17,515 bases of DNA from an uncultured Eubacteriales bacterium. Its GTDB lineage: Bacteria; Bacillota; Clostridia; Oscillospirales; CAG-272. Positions within the stretch are counted from its first letter, which is position 1, and every line of letters begins with the position of its first letter. The notes beneath the pieces are model-generated. The model was not told the DNA's origin. It did not search any database and worked only from the letters and a program-made list of their open reading frames with translations. The translations under genes and the position numbers were made by a program. Below are positions 14,252 to 17,515 of the stretch, piece by piece. The stretch is from assembly GCA_900546695.1 (NCBI GenBank), contig URDX01000031.1, positions 1-17,515 on the forward strand, in the 5' to 3' direction.

Positions 14252-15148
14252 ATGAAATATCAAGTTTTGTTCAACCCGCTTTCGGGTAACGGGCGCGGCG
14301 CGGAGCAGGCGCACCGCCTCGACAGTCTCATGCCGCAGGACGAGCTCGTTTATACCGACGCGACCAAGATCGGCGGCTATAACGAATGGCTCGCTCCGCT
14401 CACCGAGTCGGATAAGGTCATCCTCTGCGGCGGCGACGGCACGATCAACCGCTTTATAAACGAGGTCGATGTTGAGACCCTGCGCCCCGAGCTGCTTTAC
14501 TACGCAACGGGCAGCGGCAACGACTTTCTCAATGATCTCGGCAAGGATTCAAGCTCCCTGCCGTTCCCGCTCGCACCGTATGTGAAGGATCTGCCCACCG
14601 TCACCGTTGACGGCAAGAGCATGAAGTTCCTCAACGGCATAGGCTACGGTCTTGACGGCTACTGCTGTGAGGAGGGCGACCGCGTCAGAGAGAACTCGGA
14701 GAAAAAGGTCAACTATACCGCCATCGCCATCCGCGGTCTGATGTATGCCTATAAGCGCAGAAATGCGACCGTCACCGTCGACGGAAGGAAGCAGAGCTTC
14801 CGCCGCGTATGGATGGCACCGACTATGAACGGACGCTTCTACGGCGGCGGAATGATGATAGCCCCCGCGCAGGACCGTCTCTCGGATGAGCGCAGTGTTT
14901 CCTGTGTAGTCGTCAGCCGCACGGGAAAGCTGAAAACGCTGATTCGCTTCCCGAAGGTGTTTAATGGCGAGTTTACCGACTATGCCGACATGGTCGACAC
15001 GCTGTGCGGGCATACGATAAAGGTTGAGTTCGACCGTCCCACCGCGCTTCAGGTCGACGGTGAGACTATCGTCGGAGTGACGAGCTATGAGGTCTGCTCA
15101 CCCGTAGTTGCTCCTACCGCACCGCAGGAGGAAGCCATCGCGGTCTGA
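14252..15148 (+). CDS. Diacylglycerol kinase-family lipid kinase (YegS/DgkB-like)
   Basis: It is expected to phosphorylate diacylglycerol or a similar lipid with ATP at the membrane face, returning it to phospholipid synthesis. The 298-aa protein has the nucleotide-binding motif GGDGT (60-64), GSGNDF (87-92), and the NGIGYGLDG segment (128-136) typical of the family. The C-terminal half is the beta-sandwich domain (MNGRFYGGGMMIAPAQDRLSDE and LQVDGE). There is no signal peptide or membrane segment. AGAGG lies 10 bases upstream of ATG 14252. The exact lipid is unknown; DgkB, YegS or BmrU-like roles all fit. It has its own promoter and terminator. Confidence 0.92.
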   Translation: MKYQVLFNPLSGNGRGAEQAHRLDSLMPQDELVYTDATKIGGYNEWLAPLTESDKVILCGGDGTINRFINEVDVETLRPELLYYATGSGNDFLNDLGKDSSSLPFPLAPYVKDLPTVTVDGKSMKFLNGIGYGLDGYCCEEGDRVRENSEKKVNYTAIAIRGLMYAYKRRNATVTVDGRKQSFRRVWMAPTMNGRFYGGGMMIAPAQDRLSDERSVSCVVVSRTGKLKTLIRFPKVFNGEFTDYADMVDTLCGHTIKVEFDRPTALQVDGETIVGVTSYEVCSPVVAPTAPQEEAIAV

Positions 15149-15216
15149 CGGCGATTTGAGCATCGACATTTCCCGGACAGTGACCGATGTGGCTTAATGC
15201 ACAATAATGTACATAG

Positions 15217-15262
15217 AATCACCCCCGATGAACGGAAAAACGGTTCATCGGGGGTGATTTTT
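15217..15262 (+). terminator. Intrinsic terminator of the lipid kinase gene
   Basis: A 17-bp stem (15217-15233 with 15243-15259) with arms AATCACCCCCGATGAAC / GTTCATCGGGGGTGATT is followed by Ts. prmC converges from the right and ends 81 bp away; the T-run on its strand is too short for a confident shared use. Confidence 0.93.
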
Positions 15263-15343
15263 CGCATGACGGTTATTTTGAGCTATTGCTGCTTCAGGGG
15301 GGGCGGCGGGGTTATGTGACGACGGTCGCCCTGCGGTGCATTA

Positions 15344-16078
15344 TCAGTCGCGGTACAGCTCGGCAACGCGGTCGTTTCCGCCGTAGTCGCGGAGGATATC
15401 GCAGTGCAGCCCCGCCCGACGGGCGAGCTCGCGCACGCTCTCTGCCTGGTCGTAGCCTATCTCGAGCAGCATTCTGCCGCACGGTGTGAGCTGCGACGGG
15501 TATTTTGCGATGATGCCCTCATAAAAGCGAAGCCCGCTCTCCCCGCCGTCGAGTGCGATGTGCGGCTCGGCGCGGACCTGCGGTGAGAGAGTGGGGATGA
15601 TGTTGCTGCGGATATACGGGGGATTTGCAACAATCAGGTCGTAGCGCTCCGAGCCGCACTTCGACCCGCAGCCGTCCGACAGCACATCACCGACCTTTAT
15701 ACACAGCCGCCCGTCAAGCCCGAGCGCGGCGGCGTTTATGCGTGCGATCTCTACGGCAGGCTGCGAGATATCGACCGCGTCTCCGCTTGCGTCGGAACGG
15801 TCGGCAAGCACCGAACAGGCGATGCATCCGCTCCCCGTGCAGAGATCGAGCAATCTTCCGCCGTGCGGCAGCAGCTTTATCGCGCGCTCGACAAGTATCT
15901 CGGTGTCGGGCTGCGGAACGAGCACATCCGGTGTTATCTTAAAGGTATACCGCCAGAAATACCATTCGCCGAGAATATAGGCAAGCGGCTCGCCCGACCT
16001 GAGTCTGCGTGCCGCCTCCTCGTATTTTTCTCCGTCGCCGAAATGCTCACGCAGCAGCTGTTCCTCGTGCCGCGTCAT
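15344..16078 (-). CDS. prmC: Release factor glutamine methyltransferase (short N-terminus)
   Basis: It methylates the GGQ glutamine of peptide-chain release factors with S-adenosylmethionine. The methyltransferase domain is complete: DLCTGSGCIA (78-87), AVDIS (101-105) and NPPY (152-155). The conserved linker GEPLAYILGEWYFW is present at 29-42. The protein has 244 aa, while typical PrmC has about 280: some 35-40 residues of the N-terminal helical domain, which recognises the release factor, are missing before RRLRSGEP. ATG 16078 is supported by AAGGA (16092-16088) 9 bases upstream and by the ATGA overlap with the YqhQ gene stop. The YqhQ-prmC order, often with prfA next, is common in Bacillota; prfA does not follow here. 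Confidence 0.94.
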   Translation of the reverse strand: MTRHEEQLLREHFGDGEKYEEAARRLRSGEPLAYILGEWYFWRYTFKITPDVLVPQPDTEILVERAIKLLPHGGRLLDLCTGSGCIACSVLADRSDASGDAVDISQPAVEIARINAAALGLDGRLCIKVGDVLSDGCGSKCGSERYDLIVANPPYIRSNIIPTLSPQVRAEPHIALDGGESGLRFYEGIIAKYPSQLTPCGRMLLEIGYDQAESVRELARRAGLHCDILRDYGGNDRVAELYRD

Positions 16079-17202
16079 GCGTCCGTGTCCTTCGGGCTGT
16101 CGCCCTCGGCATTCGTGCCGCCCGTTGCGTCTGCGTTTTCGTCAGCGATGTTTGCGTTATTGCTGCTCTCGTCGGCATCATCGTTTGACGCTTCTGCGTC
16201 TGACTCTGCGTCCGATTCTGCATTCGACTTTGCAGCCGCCTGCGCCGCCGCGTGCTCGGGGAATTCATCGGGCATGCAGCTCATCAGTGCCTCTATCGCG
16301 ACCGCAAGCTGCTCTTCGTCGGGCTCGCGGGTCGTAATGCGCTGCATCCACAGACCGGGGGTCGAAAGGATGTGCACAAGCGTATTGTCGTGCTTGCCCG
16401 CGTACATCAGAAACTCGTAGCCGAGTCCGACGACGAACGGCAGCAGCGCGAGCTTAACGAGCACACGCAGAAAAACGTTATCCCACGGGACGAACGGCAG
16501 TGAATTGATGAGTATCGAGATGGCTATCATCACAAACATAAAGCTCGTGCCGCAGCGCGGGTGGAAGCGCTTGTACTTTGCCGCGTTTGCGGGGGTGAGC
16601 TCTGCGCCCGCCTCATAGCAGAAGATGGATTTATGCTCCGCGCCGTGATATTCAAAGGTGCGGCGGATATCGGGCATCAGCGAGACAAGCCACAGATACA
16701 CGATGAAGATTACTATCTTGATAAGACCCTCTATGAGGTTTTTCGTCCAGCCGAGCGAGCCGCCGAGTGCGCTGTCGGTCGCTTTTGTCAACAGGCTGGG
16801 GAGAAAAAAGAAAATTCCGAAGCCGAGCGCGAGTCCGAGCGCCATGGAGATTGCCATGACGACATCGACAAGTCCTTTGCCGAAGTGCTCACGCAGCCAC
16901 CGCTCGAACTTTGATTCCTCGTCCTCGTCGGAGAGACCGTATGCATCGGCGGAGATGGAAAGCGTTTTATAGCTCAGTATCAGCATCTCGATAAAGTTGA
17001 CCGCGCCGCGCAGCAGCGGGATGTTGAGAAGCTTTATTTTTTTACGTACCGAGACGAAGGTGCGGTTTTCTGTGGTTATGCTGCCGTCCTCTTTACGTAC
17101 CGAGACGGAGTATCGCTCGCCGTGGCGCATCATTACGCCTTCAAGGACCGCCTGACCGCCGACTACGCCCAGTCGCGGGTTACGGGGTTCATTTTTGCTC
17201 AT
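16075..17202 (-). CDS. yqhQ: DUF1385 membrane protein (YqhQ family)
   Basis: A membrane protein family of unknown function, often next to rpmE, prmC and prfA. The 375-aa protein begins GVVGGQAVLEGVMMRHG (12-28). It has four likely membrane segments (about 112-135, 158-176, 218-236, 244-264) and the conserved His/Cys-rich motifs FEYHGAEHKSIFCYE (183-197) and HPRCGTSF (214-221). Residues about 316-375 are an acidic Asp/Glu/Ser/Asn/Ala-rich tail with AESDAESDAEAS-like repeats. Its last 4 bases overlap prmC, so translation is probably coupled. AAAGG lies 8 bases upstream of ATG 17202, and the promoter is at 17284-17312. Confidence 0.93.
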   Translation of the reverse strand: MSKNEPRNPRLGVVGGQAVLEGVMMRHGERYSVSVRKEDGSITTENRTFVSVRKKIKLLNIPLLRGAVNFIEMLILSYKTLSISADAYGLSDEDEESKFERWLREHFGKGLVDVVMAISMALGLALGFGIFFFLPSLLTKATDSALGGSLGWTKNLIEGLIKIVIFIVYLWLVSLMPDIRRTFEYHGAEHKSIFCYEAGAELTPANAAKYKRFHPRCGTSFMFVMIAISILINSLPFVPWDNVFLRVLVKLALLPFVVGLGYEFLMYAGKHDNTLVHILSTPGLWMQRITTREPDEEQLAVAIEALMSCMPDEFPEHAAAQAAAKSNAESDAESDAEASNDDADESSNNANIADENADATGGTNAEGDSPKDTDA

Positions 17203-17283
17203 TTATCTTACCTTTCAGATTAATTTGCTTAAATTGCCGACCGACTGCGGGCAGCGGCGGGCAACGGATAATTTTTCGGTGTT

Positions 17284-17312
17284 ATTATAGCACGGGTGGG
17301 GGGGAATGTCAA
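17284..17312 (-). promoter_or_regulatory. Sigma-A promoter of yqhQ-prmC
   Basis: On the minus strand TTGACA (17312-17307), 17 bp, TATAAT (17289-17284): a perfect consensus, with a C-rich spacer. The -35 box lies exactly 33 bp from the GAAAAGCTTTTT block of the neighbouring repeat island, the same distance as for the serC promoter. Confidence 0.94.
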
Positions 17313-17515
17313 TCGCGGGGCGGGGAGGTTTTTATAAAACCTCTGAAAAGCTTTTTCGGTTAGATTATGTACGGGGTGATGTGGGAGGTAAGCTTGTGTG
17401 GGGATGGTTTTTTCTCGCTGACGCGGTTGATGGGGTATGGGAAAGTGATATAGTTGTTCTTTTTTTACCGCTTTCTTTTTACGCGAAAAAGAAAGCGGCG
17501 GAAAGAAAAGCGCGC
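17313..17515 (+). repeat. Repeat island copy C (family I), left part
   Basis: It starts with an inverted hairpin module (GAGGTTTT-TAT-AAAACCTC at about 17325-17343, then GAAAAGCTTTTTCGGT 17345-17360). It shares TCTCGCTGACGCGG (17413-17426) with copy B and is nearly identical to 7186-7262 from 17437 to the window end. It contains a perfect 13-bp stem (17468-17480 with 17486-17498, loop ACGCG); the copy B version has lost bases in one arm. The window end cuts it off. Confidence 0.82.

Overview
This window looks like chromosomal DNA of a Bacillota organism, most likely a gut-type Clostridia (Oscillospiraceae/Christensenellales-like). The placement is an inference from moderately high GC, strong AGGAGG-type ribosome sites, two TTG starts, consensus sigma-A promoters and the gene set. 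It contains only housekeeping-type genes: no phage, plasmid, transposase, CRISPR or defence gene was seen. The novelty lies in the non-coding DNA.

Layout, left to right. (1) The right half of a dispersed repeat island (about 1-437), a 14-bp tandem repeat, then a U32-family gene with a repeat-rich insert (+). (2) A tRNA-Leu(GAG) gene with a perfect promoter and terminator. (3) An XRE-type regulator (+). (4) On the minus strand, serC then serA (serine synthesis), separated by about 390 bp of repeats. (5) A gene-free repeat island of about 800 bp (6973-7769). (6) typA/bipA (-) and ygiQ-type radical SAM gene (-), each with its own promoter. (7) Divergent from ygiQ, a CPA2-type cation/proton antiporter (+), then a diacylglycerol-kinase-family lipid kinase (+). 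(8) The YqhQ/DUF1385 gene and prmC, overlapping by 4 bp (-). (9) The left end of another copy of the repeat island, cut off by the window end.

Eight sigma-A promoters can be read directly. All have a TATAAT -10 box and exactly 17 bp to the -35 box. Most transcription units end in clear intrinsic terminators.

The best candidates for something undescribed are two families of structured non-coding repeats. Family I is a large island (three copies, two cut by the window ends) made of nested hairpins and bordered by outward-facing hairpin modules; a stem covaries between copies. Family II is a 160-211 bp palindromic element placed at or just after the stop codons of serC and typA; its terminal stems differ in sequence between copies but pair within each copy. 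Because both window ends fall in family I copies, the window is probably an assembly contig broken at repeats.
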